DNA of 64,000 bases from Curtobacterium sp. L6-1 (GTDB taxonomy: Bacteria > Actinomycetota > Actinomycetes > Actinomycetales > Microbacteriaceae). Position numbers and translations under genes: made by a program. Positions within the stretch are counted from its first letter, which is position 1. Each line of letters begins with the position of its first letter. The DNA lies in contig NZ_CP076544.1 in the NCBI RefSeq assembly GCF_018885305.1, positions 1,364,001 through 1,428,000 on the forward strand, written 5' to 3'. A model generated the notes under the pieces. That model saw only the letters and a program-made list of their open reading frames with translations, had not been told where the DNA came from and made no database searches. Shown one piece after another: positions 7,436 through 16,149 of the stretch.

Positions 7436-9370
7436 TCAGGCGCCGGGGGTGTCCGCGCGGAGGCGCATCCGCTGCCCGTCGAGGTCGACCAGCTGCCGCT
7501 GCACATCTGCCCGGCGCTCCTGGTCGGACGGGTCGGTGCGCTGCAGCTGCCCGAGGAGGGACGCCTTGCGGGCGAGCAGGTCGCGCTCGACCAGGGCCAC
7601 GACGATGCCGCGGCAGTAGATCGCGAGGTCCTCGTCGGAACGGGCCGGGATCGGTGCCAGCGCGAGCTCCTGCACGAGGGACCGGAACGGCGCGGGGACG
7701 TCGCCGAGCAGCTTGTCGAGCCACGCCCGGTCGCCGACCGCGTCGATGTTCGCCACGACGGCGTCCCGCACGACCGACAGCATCCGCGCCGAGAACGTCG
7801 CCGACGCGGCGAGGCCGAGCAGCGGCACGCCGACCGACTGCGGCTGCTGGACCATCGCCATCACGGCGTCGCGCTCCATCCGGGCGATCGGGTCGTCGGG
7901 CAGCGAGCGGAGGCTCGCCTGCGGCTCCTCGGGCACGCTCGGCCCGTCGCCCTGGCCGGTGTGCCCGCCACCGGGACCGGCGTGGCCACCGCTGGACGAG
8001 CCTCCGGACCGACCGTCGTGCCCGGCGTCCGTGGAACGCCGACGCGCTGCGGCGACCGCGCGACGGACGTCCTCGATGTCCATGCCGAGCCAGCCCGCCG
8101 TGTTGCGGATGTACCCGTCGGCGAGTGCGCGGTCGCGGATCTCCGAGATGACCGGTGCGGACTCGCGCAGCCCGGCGACGCGGCCCTCCACGGTGTCGAG
8201 GTCGTGCCCGTCGAGCCGCCGACGGATCATGAACTCGAACATCGGGCGCCGGTTCTCGACCAGGCGCCGGATCGCGTCGTCACCACGGGCCAGGCGCAGG
8301 TCGCACGGGTCGAGTCCGCCCGGCGCGACCGCGACGTAGGTCTGGGAGGCGAAGCGCTGCTCCTCGGTGAAGGCACGGGAGGCGGCCCGCTGCCCGGCTT
8401 CGTCGGGGTCGAAGGTGAAGACGATCTGGCCGAGCTGGGACACGTGCTGCGCGGCCGAGTCGCCGAGCATCGGACGCAGGACCTTGATGTGGTCGACACC
8501 GAAGGACGTGCCGCACGTGGCCACCGCAGTCGTGATGCCGGCGAGGTGGCACGCCATGACGTCGGTGTAGCCCTCGACGATGACGACCTGCTTGCCCTTG
8601 GCGATCTCCTTGCGGGCGAGGTCGATCCCGTAGAGCACCTGGCTCTTGTGGTAGATGGGCGTCTCGGGGGTGTTCAGGTACTTCGGGCCCTTGTCGTCCT
8701 CGAGCAGGCGGCGGGCACCGAACCCGATCGTCGCCCCGGTGACGTCGCGGATGGGCCACATGAGTCGTCCGCGGAACCGGTCGTACGGGGACCGGTCACC
8801 CTGGCTGACGAGCCCGGCTGCGACGATCTCGTCGACGCTGAAGCCGCGGCCCCGCAGGTGGTCCTTGAGGGCGTCGAACGACTTCGGGGCGAAGCCGACG
8901 CCGAAGTGCTGGGCCGCGGCCGGGTCGAAGCCCCGCTCCCCCAGGAACCGGCGCGCTGGCTCGGCGGCAGCCGTGGTGAGCTGCGCCGTGAAGAACGACT
9001 GCGCCGCCTCGTTCGCGGCGATGAGCCGGGCGCGGGCGTTGTAGTCGGTGCGCGGCCCGTCGCCCTCCTCGTAGTGGAGCGTGAAGCCGATCTTCGCGGC
9101 CATCCGCTCGACGGCTTCCTGGAAGGTCGTGTGGTCCTGCGACATGAGGAAGCTGAAGACGTCGCCGTCCTCGCCGCAGCCGAAGCAGTGGTACCGACCG
9201 ACCTGGGGGCGGACGTGGAACGACGGGGTGCGCTCGTCGTGGAAGGGGCAGAGGCCCTTGAGCGACCCGACGCCGGCCGACTTCAGGGTGACGTAGTCGC
9301 CGACCACGTCGGCGATGTTCACGCGCGCGCGGACCTCGTCGATGTCGTTCCGCGCGATCAGGCCTGCCAC
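7436..9370 (-). CDS. dnaG: DNA primase
   Basis: A 644-residue primase that makes RNA primers at the replication fork. The zinc-binding domain is at residues 40-65 (CPFHDERTPSF, then CFGCG). The catalytic TOPRIM core follows (VIVEGYTDVMACHLAG and FTFDPDEAGQRAA, residues about 260-340). A helicase-interaction region is at the C-terminus, after a Gly/Ser/His-rich linker near residues 460-490. The start is GTG at 9368-9370. A TAGAAT box lies six bases before it (9377-9382), so the transcript is probably leaderless. Confidence 0.97.
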   Translation of the reverse strand: MAGLIARNDIDEVRARVNIADVVGDYVTLKSAGVGSLKGLCPFHDERTPSFHVRPQVGRYHCFGCGEDGDVFSFLMSQDHTTFQEAVERMAAKIGFTLHYEEGDGPRTDYNARARLIAANEAAQSFFTAQLTTAAAEPARRFLGERGFDPAAAQHFGVGFAPKSFDALKDHLRGRGFSVDEIVAAGLVSQGDRSPYDRFRGRLMWPIRDVTGATIGFGARRLLEDDKGPKYLNTPETPIYHKSQVLYGIDLARKEIAKGKQVVIVEGYTDVMACHLAGITTAVATCGTSFGVDHIKVLRPMLGDSAAQHVSQLGQIVFTFDPDEAGQRAASRAFTEEQRFASQTYVAVAPGGLDPCDLRLARGDDAIRRLVENRRPMFEFMIRRRLDGHDLDTVEGRVAGLRESAPVISEIRDRALADGYIRNTAGWLGMDIEDVRRAVAAARRRSTDAGHDGRSGGSSSGGHAGPGGGHTGQGDGPSVPEEPQASLRSLPDDPIARMERDAVMAMVQQPQSVGVPLLGLAASATFSARMLSVVRDAVVANIDAVGDRAWLDKLLGDVPAPFRSLVQELALAPIPARSDEDLAIYCRGIVVALVERDLLARKASLLGQLQRTDPSDQERRADVQRQLVDLDGQRMRLRADTPGA

Positions 9371-9376
9371 CCGACG

Positions 9377-9382
9377 ATTCTA
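9377..9382 (-). promoter_or_regulatory. -10 box (TAGAAT) of dnaG, leaderless arrangement
   Basis: TAGAAT ends six bases before the dnaG GTG. Initiation about seven bases downstream of the box would place the 5' end at the start codon. There is no Shine-Dalgarno sequence in between. Confidence 0.55.
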
Positions 9383-9437
9383 GTTCGGCGGGCCGACGCC
9401 GATCGACCGGTGTGGACGAGCCGACCCGTCGGAGCGG

Positions 9438-10718
9438 TCAGACGGCGACGTGGACGGGTTCGCGCTCCCCGACGACCAGCCGCTTGTGCCAGGCGATCGC
9501 GCCCTGGTCGGTGAGGCTCGCGACCTGGTCGACCACGGCACGCAGGCGTCCCTGGTCGTCGGTCGCGGCGCGCCAGTCGGCGGCGAAACCGGGCTCGAGC
9601 GCCGAGTCCTCGCGGGCGGCCAGCGTGTCGAGCAGCTCGGTCAGCACGCGGCGCTGGTCCTCGTAGACGGGCTGCCGGTCGCCCTGCGTCATGACGAAGG
9701 CGGCGACGATGCCCTTGAGGACCGCGATCTCGCCGATGATCTCGGGCGGGGTCACGACGCTCGCGGCGAACCGGACGAGGGAGCCCGAAGCGTACGACTC
9801 GCGTGTCGCGGTCGTCGCGGTACGGGCGAACCGGCCGATGAGCTGGCTCGTCAGGTTCTTCAGGCGTGCCTGGTCCTGCCGGGAGCCGTCGTACGAGGTC
9901 ATCCAGAGCGACATCCCACGCAGGCGGTCGAACGCGTCCAGCAGCTCGTCACGGCTCAGGTCGTCGCCGACCCAGGCGTGCATGGCGGAGACGATGTCGT
10001 TCTCGCCGACGCGGTCCCCCAGGGCGGCGACGTCGATGAAGCCCGCGACGACGGCGTCCTCGAAGTCGTGCACCGAGTACGCGATGTCGTCGGACAGGTC
10101 CATGACCTGCGCCTCGATGCAGCGCTGCCGACGGGGAGCGCCGGCGCGGAGCCAGGCGAAGGCCTCGTGGTCGTCGTCGTAGAAGCCGAACTTCGTGCGC
10201 CCGGACGACGCCTCGCCCACGCCCTGCGACGCCGGCCACGGGTACTTGCAGCTGGCGTCGAGGGAGGCGCGGGTCAGGTTGAGCCCGTACGCCCGGCCGT
10301 CGTCGCCGTACACCTTCGGCTCGAGGCGGGTGAGCAGTCGGAGGGTCTGCGCGTTGCCCTCGAACCCGCCGATGCCCGCGGCCCAGGCGTTGACCGCGGT
10401 CTCGCCGTTGTGGCCGAACGGCGGGTGCCCGATGTCGTGCGCCAGGCACGCGGTGTCGACGACGTCCGGGTCGAGGCCCAGGCTGTCGGCGAGCTCGCGG
10501 CCGACCTGCGCGACCTCGAGCGAGTGCGTCAGCCGGTTCCGGGCGAAGTCGAGCCCCGTCGTCGGGCTGAGGACCTGGGTCTTGGCGGCCAGGCGTCGCA
10601 GCGCGCTCGAGTGCAGCAGTCGGGCGCGGTCACGGGCGAAGTCGCTGCGCCGGTTGCCGTGCTGCTCGGGGAACCACCGGTCGGCGTCGGCCGGCCCGTA
10701 CGACGAGGTGGCGCTCAT
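9438..10718 (-). CDS. dgt: Deoxyguanosinetriphosphate triphosphohydrolase-like protein (HD domain)
   Basis: A 426-residue HD-domain hydrolase that splits dNTPs (dGTP in the named enzyme) into nucleoside and triphosphate. The metal-binding motif is AHDIGHPPFGHNGE near residue 80, preceded by NRLTHSLEVAQVGRELA, with DLSDDIAYSVHDFEDAV further on. The start is ATG at 10716-10718, overlapping the dusB stop (ATGA). An unbroken frame continues upstream, but only as a shadow of dusB. It is transcribed after dusB and just before dnaG, the usual order in this family. Substrate range of this subgroup is not decided by sequence. Confidence 0.93.
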   Translation of the reverse strand: MSATSSYGPADADRWFPEQHGNRRSDFARDRARLLHSSALRRLAAKTQVLSPTTGLDFARNRLTHSLEVAQVGRELADSLGLDPDVVDTACLAHDIGHPPFGHNGETAVNAWAAGIGGFEGNAQTLRLLTRLEPKVYGDDGRAYGLNLTRASLDASCKYPWPASQGVGEASSGRTKFGFYDDDHEAFAWLRAGAPRRQRCIEAQVMDLSDDIAYSVHDFEDAVVAGFIDVAALGDRVGENDIVSAMHAWVGDDLSRDELLDAFDRLRGMSLWMTSYDGSRQDQARLKNLTSQLIGRFARTATTATRESYASGSLVRFAASVVTPPEIIGEIAVLKGIVAAFVMTQGDRQPVYEDQRRVLTELLDTLAAREDSALEPGFAADWRAATDDQGRLRAVVDQVASLTDQGAIAWHKRLVVGEREPVHVAV

Positions 10719-11869
10719 CCGCCGCTGTGGTGCATCTCGGCGGCCGCCAGGACCTTGCGGAACTCGGCGTCGACGTCGCGACTCTCGAGCCAGCGGTCGG
10801 GCAGGGCGGTGCGCTTCGCGTGTCCGGCACGACCACGGGGGCCCTCGACGTCGGCGCCCGGGTACGGTGCGCTCCAGTCGAGCTTGCCGAGCAGGTCGTC
10901 GATCTCCTGCAGGCTGGACGCCATCGCGAGCCCGGACCGGACCTCGCCACCGATCGGGTACCCCTTGAAGTACCAGGCCACGTGCTTCCGGACGTCCCGG
11001 CAGCCGTGCTCCTCGGACTCGAAGAACTCGACGAGCAGTTCGGCATGCCGACGGAACGCCACCGCGACGTCGCCGAGGCTCGGGGCAGCGCGGAGGTCCT
11101 CGCCCCGGAACGCCGCGGCCAGGTCGCCGAAGAGCCACGGCCGACCGAGGCAGCCGCGCCCGACGACGACCCCGTCGCAGCCGGTCTCGTCGACCATGCG
11201 CAGGGCGTCGGCGGCGGACCAGATGTCGCCGTTGCCGAGGACCGGGATGTCGGTGACGGTCTCCTTGAGCGTCGCGATCGCCGACCAGTCCGCCTGGCCC
11301 GAGTAGTGCTCGTTCGCGGTGCGGGCGTGCAGTGCGACGCTCGCGACGCCGGCGTCCCGGGCGATCTTCGCCGCGTCGAGGTACGTCAGGTGGTCGCCGT
11401 CGATGCCCTTGCGCATCTTGACGGTGACCGGGACGTCGCCGGCGGCCGCGACGGTCTTCGTGACGAGGTCGCGGAACAGGTCGAGCTTCCAGGGCAGGGC
11501 CGCGCCGCCGCCCTTCCGGGTGACCTTGGGCACCGGGCACCCGAAGTTGAGGTCGATGTGGTCGGCGCGGTCCTCACCCACCAGGATCGTGGCGGCCTCG
11601 GCGACGGTGTTCGGCTCGACGCCGTACAGCTGGATCGACCGCGGGGTCTCGGACTCGTGGTGCCGGATGAGCCGCATGGACTCCGGCGTGCGCTCCACCA
11701 GGGCCCGGGAGGTGATCATCTCGCACACGTACAGGCCGGCGCCGTACTCACGGCAGAGCCGGCGGTACGCCATGTTCGTGATGCCGGCCATCGGGGCGAG
11801 CACGACGGGCGCATCGACCTGGATCGGGCCGATGCGCAGTGGTGCTGCTGCAGCTTGTGTCATCGTCAT
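10715..11869 (-). CDS. dusB: tRNA-dihydrouridine synthase (DusB type)
   Basis: A 384-residue FMN-dependent enzyme that reduces uridine to dihydrouridine in tRNA. Visible motifs are APMAGITNMAYRRLCREYGA near the N-terminus, the active-site region DLNFGCPVPKVTRKGGGAAL with the catalytic cysteine, and FMN-phosphate contacts in PVLGNGDIWSA and GVVVGRGCLGRPWLF. Start is the first ATG of an ATG-ACG-ATG pair at 11867-11869, with GGAGG upstream. It is divergent from the YbaK-type gene. Confidence 0.94.
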   Translation of the reverse strand: MTMTQAAAAPLRIGPIQVDAPVVLAPMAGITNMAYRRLCREYGAGLYVCEMITSRALVERTPESMRLIRHHESETPRSIQLYGVEPNTVAEAATILVGEDRADHIDLNFGCPVPKVTRKGGGAALPWKLDLFRDLVTKTVAAAGDVPVTVKMRKGIDGDHLTYLDAAKIARDAGVASVALHARTANEHYSGQADWSAIATLKETVTDIPVLGNGDIWSAADALRMVDETGCDGVVVGRGCLGRPWLFGDLAAAFRGEDLRAAPSLGDVAVAFRRHAELLVEFFESEEHGCRDVRKHVAWYFKGYPIGGEVRSGLAMASSLQEIDDLLGKLDWSAPYPGADVEGPRGRAGHAKRTALPDRWLESRDVDAEFRKVLAAAEMHHSGG

Positions 11870-11903
11870 ACCGTCCTCATCCTCCCACGTCGTCGCCCGC
11901 GGG

Positions 11904-11909
11904 TAGCGT
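11904..11909 (+). promoter_or_regulatory. -10 box (TAGCGT) of the YbaK-family gene, leaderless arrangement
   Basis: TAGCGT ends seven bases before the ATG at 11917; no Shine-Dalgarno lies between. This spacing supports 11917 as the start rather than the longer open frame from 11839, which would run through the divergent dusB start. Confidence 0.5.
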
Positions 11910-11916
11910 TCTCCAC

Positions 11917-12405
11917 ATGACCGATCCGGATGCCGTCTCCCGCTTCGACGCCGACGCCGCTGCACGGGGACTCGACGTGCAGGTGGTCGAACGTCCCGCC
12001 GCCGACTCGCTCGAGGGCGCCGCGGCCCTGCTCGGCATCGACCGCGGTGACGTCGTGAAGACACTCGTCGTGAAGCGGCACGACGGCGGGTTCCTGCTGG
12101 CACTCGTCCCCGGCGGCCGGAGCATCGCGTGGAAGAAGCTCCGGACCGTCGTCGGCGTCAACAAGCTGTCGATGCCCGACGCGGCCACCGCGCTCGAGGC
12201 CAGCGGATACGAACGCGGCACCATCACCCCGATCGGCGCGACGGGTGATCTGCCGGTGTACGCCGACGAGCGGGTGCTCGGGCGTCGGGTCGCCCTCGGA
12301 GCCGGCCGGCACGGCGCGAGCGCCTTCGTCGAGGCCGACGCGCTCGTCGCGGCGTACGGCGCGACCGTCGCCGACATCACCGACGAGGAGCCGGCCCGCC
12401 CCTAA
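11917..12405 (+). CDS. YbaK/EbsC-family aminoacyl-tRNA deacylase
   Basis: A 162-residue single-domain protein of the YbaK/ProX/EbsC fold, which hydrolyses wrongly charged tRNA (Cys-tRNA-Pro in the best known member). Seen are the catalytic-lysine region DVVKTLVVKRHDGGFLLALV, the core GRSIAWKKLRTVVGVNKLSM, and the pocket motif RGTITPIGATGDLPVYADE. Length is normal for a stand-alone deacylase. It is transcribed alone between divergent dusB and a convergent operon. Confidence 0.9.
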   Translation: MTDPDAVSRFDADAAARGLDVQVVERPAADSLEGAAALLGIDRGDVVKTLVVKRHDGGFLLALVPGGRSIAWKKLRTVVGVNKLSMPDAATALEASGYERGTITPIGATGDLPVYADERVLGRRVALGAGRHGASAFVEADALVAAYGATVADITDEEPARP

Positions 12406-12550
12406 GGAGCGTCGCGCCCCGTCGCGCACGTCGCGCCGGTCGCGCCCCGCTCCGCACGTCGCGCCCCGTCGGAACAGGGCGCGATGTGCGGAAACGGGCG
12501 TGACGCCGCAAACGCCGAGTGCGAACCGGGGCGCGACGCCGCGGGCGCCG
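12406..12550. repeat. Gap with GTCGCGCC-type repeats between convergent genes
   Basis: This 145-base gap is dense in short repeats of CACGTCGCGCC and GTCGCGCCCCG, each present several times. No reading frame of interest is seen. It contains the hairpin listed at 12452-12491. Other Microbacteriaceae intergenic regions are known to be rich in such GC palindromes, so it may be a repetitive extragenic element. Confidence 0.5.
12452..12491. terminator. Bidirectional hairpin between the deacylase gene and the 55-residue ORF
   Basis: Arms 12452-12466 (CCGCACGTCGCGCCC) and 12477-12491 (GGGCGCGATGTGCGG) pair over 15 bases with one G-T mismatch and a 10-base loop. It sits between convergent genes, where a shared terminator is expected. 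Confidence 0.55.
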
Positions 12551-12718
12551 TCAGTCGGGGACCTCGGACCAGTCCCCCTCGGCGCCCGGCACGAAGCACG
12601 AGTCGCCCTCGCAGACGGGGGCACCGCCGGGGGTGACGAGCGTCAGGAGGGCCGGTCGCGCCTCCGGACCGGCCGGGAGGCCCGTCCCACCGACCACGGA
12701 AGCCGTCGCGCCCGTCAC
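12551..12718 (-). CDS. Small protein of unknown function with a CxxxxC motif
   Basis: A 55-residue open frame starting at GTG 12716-12718, which overlaps the stop of the DsbA-family gene by four bases (GTGA), the same coupling used throughout this genome. Codon use is GC3-rich like its neighbours. The protein has no signal peptide or membrane span. Its most striking part is VCEGDSCFVPG near residues 38-48, with two cysteines five apart, then an acidic C-terminus. Coupling to a thiol oxidoreductase and the paired cysteines suggest a redox or metal role, but this is inference; no family was recognised. Confidence 0.6.
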   Translation of the reverse strand: MTGATASVVGGTGLPAGPEARPALLTLVTPGGAPVCEGDSCFVPGAEGDWSEVPD

Positions 12719-13434
12719 CGGGTCACGCCCGCATCCGCTGCCGCGTCCTCGGCGGCGCGCTGCGCCGACGCGGCCACGTCCTCGGGGGTGGCGTCGCGGA
12801 GTGCGACCACCTGGCGGAGGACCTGCTCGAACGCGGCCGGGTCCTGCGCACCCGAGACGCCGTACTTGCCGTCGATGACGAAGAACGGGACGCCGTTGAT
12901 GCCGTACGCCTGCGCCTGGGCCTGGTCGGCGCGGACCGCCGGGAGCTGGCTGTCGTCGCGGAGAGTGGTGAGGACCTCGTCGCGGTCGAGTCCGACCTCG
13001 GCGGCGAGGTCGGCGAGCGACTCGTCCTGCCCGACGTGCTCGCCCCGCTCGAAGTAGGCGGTGAAGAGCCGCTCGACCATCTCGCGCTGCTTGCCGTGCT
13101 GCTTGGCGACGTGGATCACCTGGTGCGCCTTGACGGTGTTCGTGTGCCGGAGGGCGTCGTAGTCGTAGTGCAGGTCGACCTGGGCGGCGATGCCGGCGAC
13201 CTGGTCGATCATCTGCTGCGCCTGCGCCACCGGGAGGCCCTTGTGCTGCGAGAGGAACTCGGCCTCGGTGCCCTCGAAGTCGACGGGGGTGTCCGGGCTC
13301 AGCTCGAAGGAGTGGTACTCGACCTCGACCGGGCCGCCGAACGCGGAGACGCCCGCCTCGAACTTGCGCTTGCCGATGTAGCACCAGGGGCAGGCGATGT
13401 CCGACCAGACATCGACCTTCACGGAGTCGTTCAT
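12715..13434 (-). CDS. DsbA-family oxidoreductase (FrnE-like, CPWC active site)
   Basis: A 239-residue thioredoxin-fold protein. The active site is SDIACPWCYIGKRKF at residues 11-25, and the cis-proline region is near NGVPFFVIDGKYGVSGAQDP. An all-helical insertion lies between. There is no signal peptide, so it is a cytoplasmic FrnE/2-hydroxychromene isomerase-like member rather than a periplasmic DsbA. The start is ATG 13432-13434; the much longer open frame upstream is a shadow of glyS. It is separated from glyS by a terminator and followed by the coupled 55-residue ORF. Confidence 0.9.
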   Translation of the reverse strand: MNDSVKVDVWSDIACPWCYIGKRKFEAGVSAFGGPVEVEYHSFELSPDTPVDFEGTEAEFLSQHKGLPVAQAQQMIDQVAGIAAQVDLHYDYDALRHTNTVKAHQVIHVAKQHGKQREMVERLFTAYFERGEHVGQDESLADLAAEVGLDRDEVLTTLRDDSQLPAVRADQAQAQAYGINGVPFFVIDGKYGVSGAQDPAAFEQVLRQVVALRDATPEDVAASAQRAAEDAAADAGVTR

Positions 13435-13467
13435 GCTGGTCCCAACGCCCGTGCGGTGCGGGCATTC

Positions 13468-13502
13468 CCGGTGCCGCGGGCGCGAGGCGTCCGCGGCACC
13501 GG
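13468..13502 (-). terminator. Terminator after glyS
   Basis: Perfect 12-base inverted repeat: arms 13468-13479 (CCGGTGCCGCGG) and 13491-13502 (CCGCGGCACCGG), 11-base loop. It lies between the glyS stop and the oxidoreductase start. The downstream arm merges into the GGCACC microsatellite. Confidence 0.65.
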
Positions 13503-13530
13503 CACCGGCACCGGCACCGGCACCGGCACC
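13495..13530. repeat. Microsatellite: six copies of GGCACC
   Basis: Six perfect tandem copies of the hexamer GGCACC run from 13495 to 13530, directly after the glyS stop side. The first copies are part of the glyS terminator arm. Copy-number changes here would leave the stem intact but alter its distance from glyS. Confidence 0.9.
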
Positions 13531-13538
13531 GGCCGACG

Positions 13539-14924
13539 CTACGCGCCGAGCAGTCGCTCGGCCAGGTACCCCTGCAGACGGTCGAGCGACACGCGCTCCT
13601 GGCCCATCGTGTCGCGCTCGCGCACCGTGACGGCCTTGTCGTCGAGCGTGTCGAAGTCGACCGTGATGCAGAACGGGGTGCCGATCTCGTCGTGGCGACG
13701 GTAGCGCCGACCGATCGCACCGGCGTCGTCGAAGTCGACGTTCCAGTTGCGGCGCAGGTCGTCGGCCAGGCCGCGGGCGACCGGGGAGAGCTGCTCGTTG
13801 CGCGACAGCGGGAGGACCGCGGCCTTGACCGGTGCCAGACGCGGGTCGAGGCGTAGCACCGTGCGCTTGTCGACGCCGCCCTTCGCGTTCGGGGCCTCGT
13901 CCTCGTGGTACGAGTCGAGCAGGAACGCCATGAGGGCGCGGGTCAGACCGAACGACGGCTCGATGACGTACGGGACGTACTTCTCGTTCGCGGCCTGGTC
14001 GAAGTACCGGAGGTCCTGCCCGGACGCCTCGATGTGGTTCTTGAGGTCGAAGTCCGTGCGGTTCGCGACACCCATGAGCTCGCCCCACTCGGTGCCCGCG
14101 AACCCGAAGCGGTACTCGATGTCGGCGGTGGCGTCCGAGTAGTGCGCCCGCTCGCCGTCCGGCACGTCGAAGCGACGCAGGTTCTCCGGGTCGATGCCGA
14201 GGTCGGTGTAGAACGCGACGGCGTCGGCGATCCACTGCTCGTAGTGCTCCTCGGCCGAGGCCGGCGGCACGAAGTACTCGATCTCCATCTGCTCGAACTC
14301 ACGCGTGCGGAAGATGAAGTTGCCCGGCGTGATCTCGTTGCGGAACGCCTTGCCGACCTGACCGATGCCGAACGGAGGCTTCATGCGGCTGGTCGTGACG
14401 ACCTGGGCGAAGTCGACGAAGATGCCCTGCGCGGTCTCGGGACGGAGGAAGTTCAGCCCCTCCTCGGACTCGACCGGGCCGAGGTAGGTCTTGAGCATGC
14501 CGGAGAACTCGCGGGGCTCGGTCCACTCGCCGCGGGTGCCGCAGTTCGGGCACGCGACCTCCGCCATGCCGCCCTCGGGAGCGCGGCCCTTCTTCGCCGT
14601 GAACGCCTCGAGCAGGTGGTCCTCGCGGAAGCGGTGGTGGCAGTGCAGGCACTCGACGAGCGGGTCGGTGAAGGTCGCGACGTGCCCCGAGGCCTCCCAC
14701 ACCTTGCGGGGCAGGATGACGGCCGAGTCCAGGCCGACCATGTCGCCGCGGCCGCGGACGAACCGCTGCCACCACTGGCGCTTGATGTTCTCCTTGAGCT
14801 CGACGCCGAGGGGCCCGTAGTCCCACGCGGAGCGGGATCCGCCGTAGATCTCCCCCGACTGGAAGACGAAGCCACGGCGCTTGGCCAGGGCGATGACGCT
14901 GTCGAGACGGGAGGGCTGTGCCAA
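13539..14924 (-). CDS. glyS: Glycyl-tRNA synthetase (single-chain dimeric type)
   Basis: A 461-residue class II synthetase charging tRNA-Gly, of the alpha2 type rather than the alpha/beta type. Class II motifs are visible: [20 protein letters not shown] with [10 protein letters not shown], the [21 protein letters not shown] motif 2 region, and [15 protein letters not shown] (motif 3). A CxxC pair near CLHCHHRF and CPNCG marks the inserted zinc-like element. The start is TTG at 14922-14924: AGGAG lies six bases upstream and no ATG fits. A TAGCAT box is at 14979-14984. Confidence 0.96.
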   Translation of the reverse strand: MAQPSRLDSVIALAKRRGFVFQSGEIYGGSRSAWDYGPLGVELKENIKRQWWQRFVRGRGDMVGLDSAVILPRKVWEASGHVATFTDPLVECLHCHHRFREDHLLEAFTAKKGRAPEGGMAEVACPNCGTRGEWTEPREFSGMLKTYLGPVESEEGLNFLRPETAQGIFVDFAQVVTTSRMKPPFGIGQVGKAFRNEITPGNFIFRTREFEQMEIEYFVPPASAEEHYEQWIADAVAFYTDLGIDPENLRRFDVPDGERAHYSDATADIEYRFGFAGTEWGELMGVANRTDFDLKNHIEASGQDLRYFDQAANEKYVPYVIEPSFGLTRALMAFLLDSYHEDEAPNAKGGVDKRTVLRLDPRLAPVKAAVLPLSRNEQLSPVARGLADDLRRNWNVDFDDAGAIGRRYRRHDEIGTPFCITVDFDTLDDKAVTVRERDTMGQERVSLDRLQGYLAERLLGA

Positions 14925-14978
14925 GAGGGGCTCCTGTGTTCGCCGAGCTGGGTGCTCGGTGTGCGGGCGGACCCGGCA

Positions 14979-14984
14979 ATGCTA
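14979..14984 (-). promoter_or_regulatory. Candidate -10 box (TAGCAT) of glyS
   Basis: TAGCAT reads toward glyS and would give a leader of roughly 48 bases containing the AGGAG Shine-Dalgarno used by the TTG start. No T-box-like structure is apparent in this short leader. Confidence 0.45.
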
Positions 14985-15022
14985 GCGGCCCGGGAGGCCC
15001 GGCTCGGCTCCGTCGACCACGC

Positions 15023-16078
15023 TCACCGTGCCGACGCGGTCGCGTCCACCCCCGCCAACGCCGCCGCCACGTCGCGCACGTCCCGCTCGTCGTTCCAGTG
15101 GTGGAACGCGATGCGGAGCCGCCCGGCCCGCCCCGAGGCGGTCAGCCCCGCCGCGGTGAGGGCCCGGAGTGCCGCCCCGTCGGCGTCGGGGAAGGTGACG
15201 ATCGCCTGTCCGTCCCCTTGCCGGGGCGAGCCGAGCGCGTCGCACAGCCGGTCCGCGAGACCGGTGGCGTGCCTCCAGGCCGATCCCGGAGCCAGCGCGA
15301 CCGCGTGCCGGAGGGCGGCGACGGCGCCGGGCCACGCCTGCCACGCCGGGGACACGTCGAAGCGGCGGGCGTCGGCGGCCAGGTGCATGATCGGTCCGTA
15401 GCAGGAGGACCAGACGTCCTCGCCCGCGTACCACCCGGCGTGGACGGGGCGGAGCCGCTCGAGCGCGGCGTCGGAGAACGTCGTGAAGACGACGCCGCGC
15501 GGTGCGCAGAGCCACTTGTAGGCGTGGGTGATGGTGACGTCGAAGGGTGCCGCCGAGACGGGGAGCACGCCGGCCGCCTGGGTGAGGTCGCAGAGCGTGA
15601 GCGCGCCGACCTGACGGGCGGCGGCGAGGACCGGCTCGGGGTCGGTGACGGTTCCGGTGGCGGACTGGACGGCGGACCAGACGACGAGGGCGGTGTCCGG
15701 GCCGACGGAGGCGGCGAGGCGGTCGAGGGGGACACTCCGGACCCGCACCCCGCGGTGCGCCTGCACGGTGAAGGGGAACACGACCGAGCTGAAGTCCGCG
15801 TCGGGGACAACGACCTCGGCCCCGTCGGGCAGGGCGGCGGCGACGACGGCGGCCATCACCGAGGTCTGCGAGCCCGTCGCGACCCGCGCTGCCGGAACCC
15901 CGACGAGGTCGGCGAACAGGGCGCGCCCCTCCTCGACGAGGGCGCCGTACCGTGCCGGCGAGGTCTCGGCACGCGACCACGCGTCGAGGTCGGCGCGCTG
16001 CGCGGCGAGGGTGCCGAGCGTGGGCAGCCCGGCCGTGCACGCCGCCAGGTAACCGTGACCGTCGGGGAAGGAGTCCAT
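15023..16078 (-). CDS. Aminotransferase class V (PLP-dependent)
   Basis: A 351-residue fold-type I PLP enzyme of the class V group (cysteine desulfurase/kynureninase-like). The cofactor lysine is in ITHAYKWLCAPRGVVF near residue 190, and the PLP aspartate-containing strand is LTLCDLTQAAGVLPV. The sequence is shorter than kynureninase and lacks the cysteine-desulfurase active-site loop, so the substrate is unclear. It is divergent from a LysR gene and shares its promoter region, so it is the likely target of that regulator. Confidence 0.85.
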   Translation of the reverse strand: MDSFPDGHGYLAACTAGLPTLGTLAAQRADLDAWSRAETSPARYGALVEEGRALFADLVGVPAARVATGSQTSVMAAVVAAALPDGAEVVVPDADFSSVVFPFTVQAHRGVRVRSVPLDRLAASVGPDTALVVWSAVQSATGTVTDPEPVLAAARQVGALTLCDLTQAAGVLPVSAAPFDVTITHAYKWLCAPRGVVFTTFSDAALERLRPVHAGWYAGEDVWSSCYGPIMHLAADARRFDVSPAWQAWPGAVAALRHAVALAPGSAWRHATGLADRLCDALGSPRQGDGQAIVTFPDADGAALRALTAAGLTASGRAGRLRIAFHHWNDERDVRDVAAALAGVDATASAR

Positions 16079-16149
16079 GCCGGACAGGTTCCTCCGCGCG
16101 GGGGCATCACACCAGGGGCGTTTGGTTGTGCCGTCGGTAACATCGTGTG
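16079..16149. promoter_or_regulatory. Divergent promoter with a LysR-box candidate
   Basis: This 71-base region separates the aminotransferase and LysR starts. An inverted repeat, CACACCA at 16108-16114 and TGGTTGTG at 16123-16130, has the size and spacing of a LysR recognition site. TAACAT at 16138-16143 is a -10 box six bases before the LysR ATG. LysR regulators usually bind such a shared region and control both genes. Confidence 0.5.

Noticed and set aside
14925..15022. T-box or glycine riboswitch upstream of glyS
   Set aside because: The leader is about 50 bases, too short for either, and no conserved core is visible.
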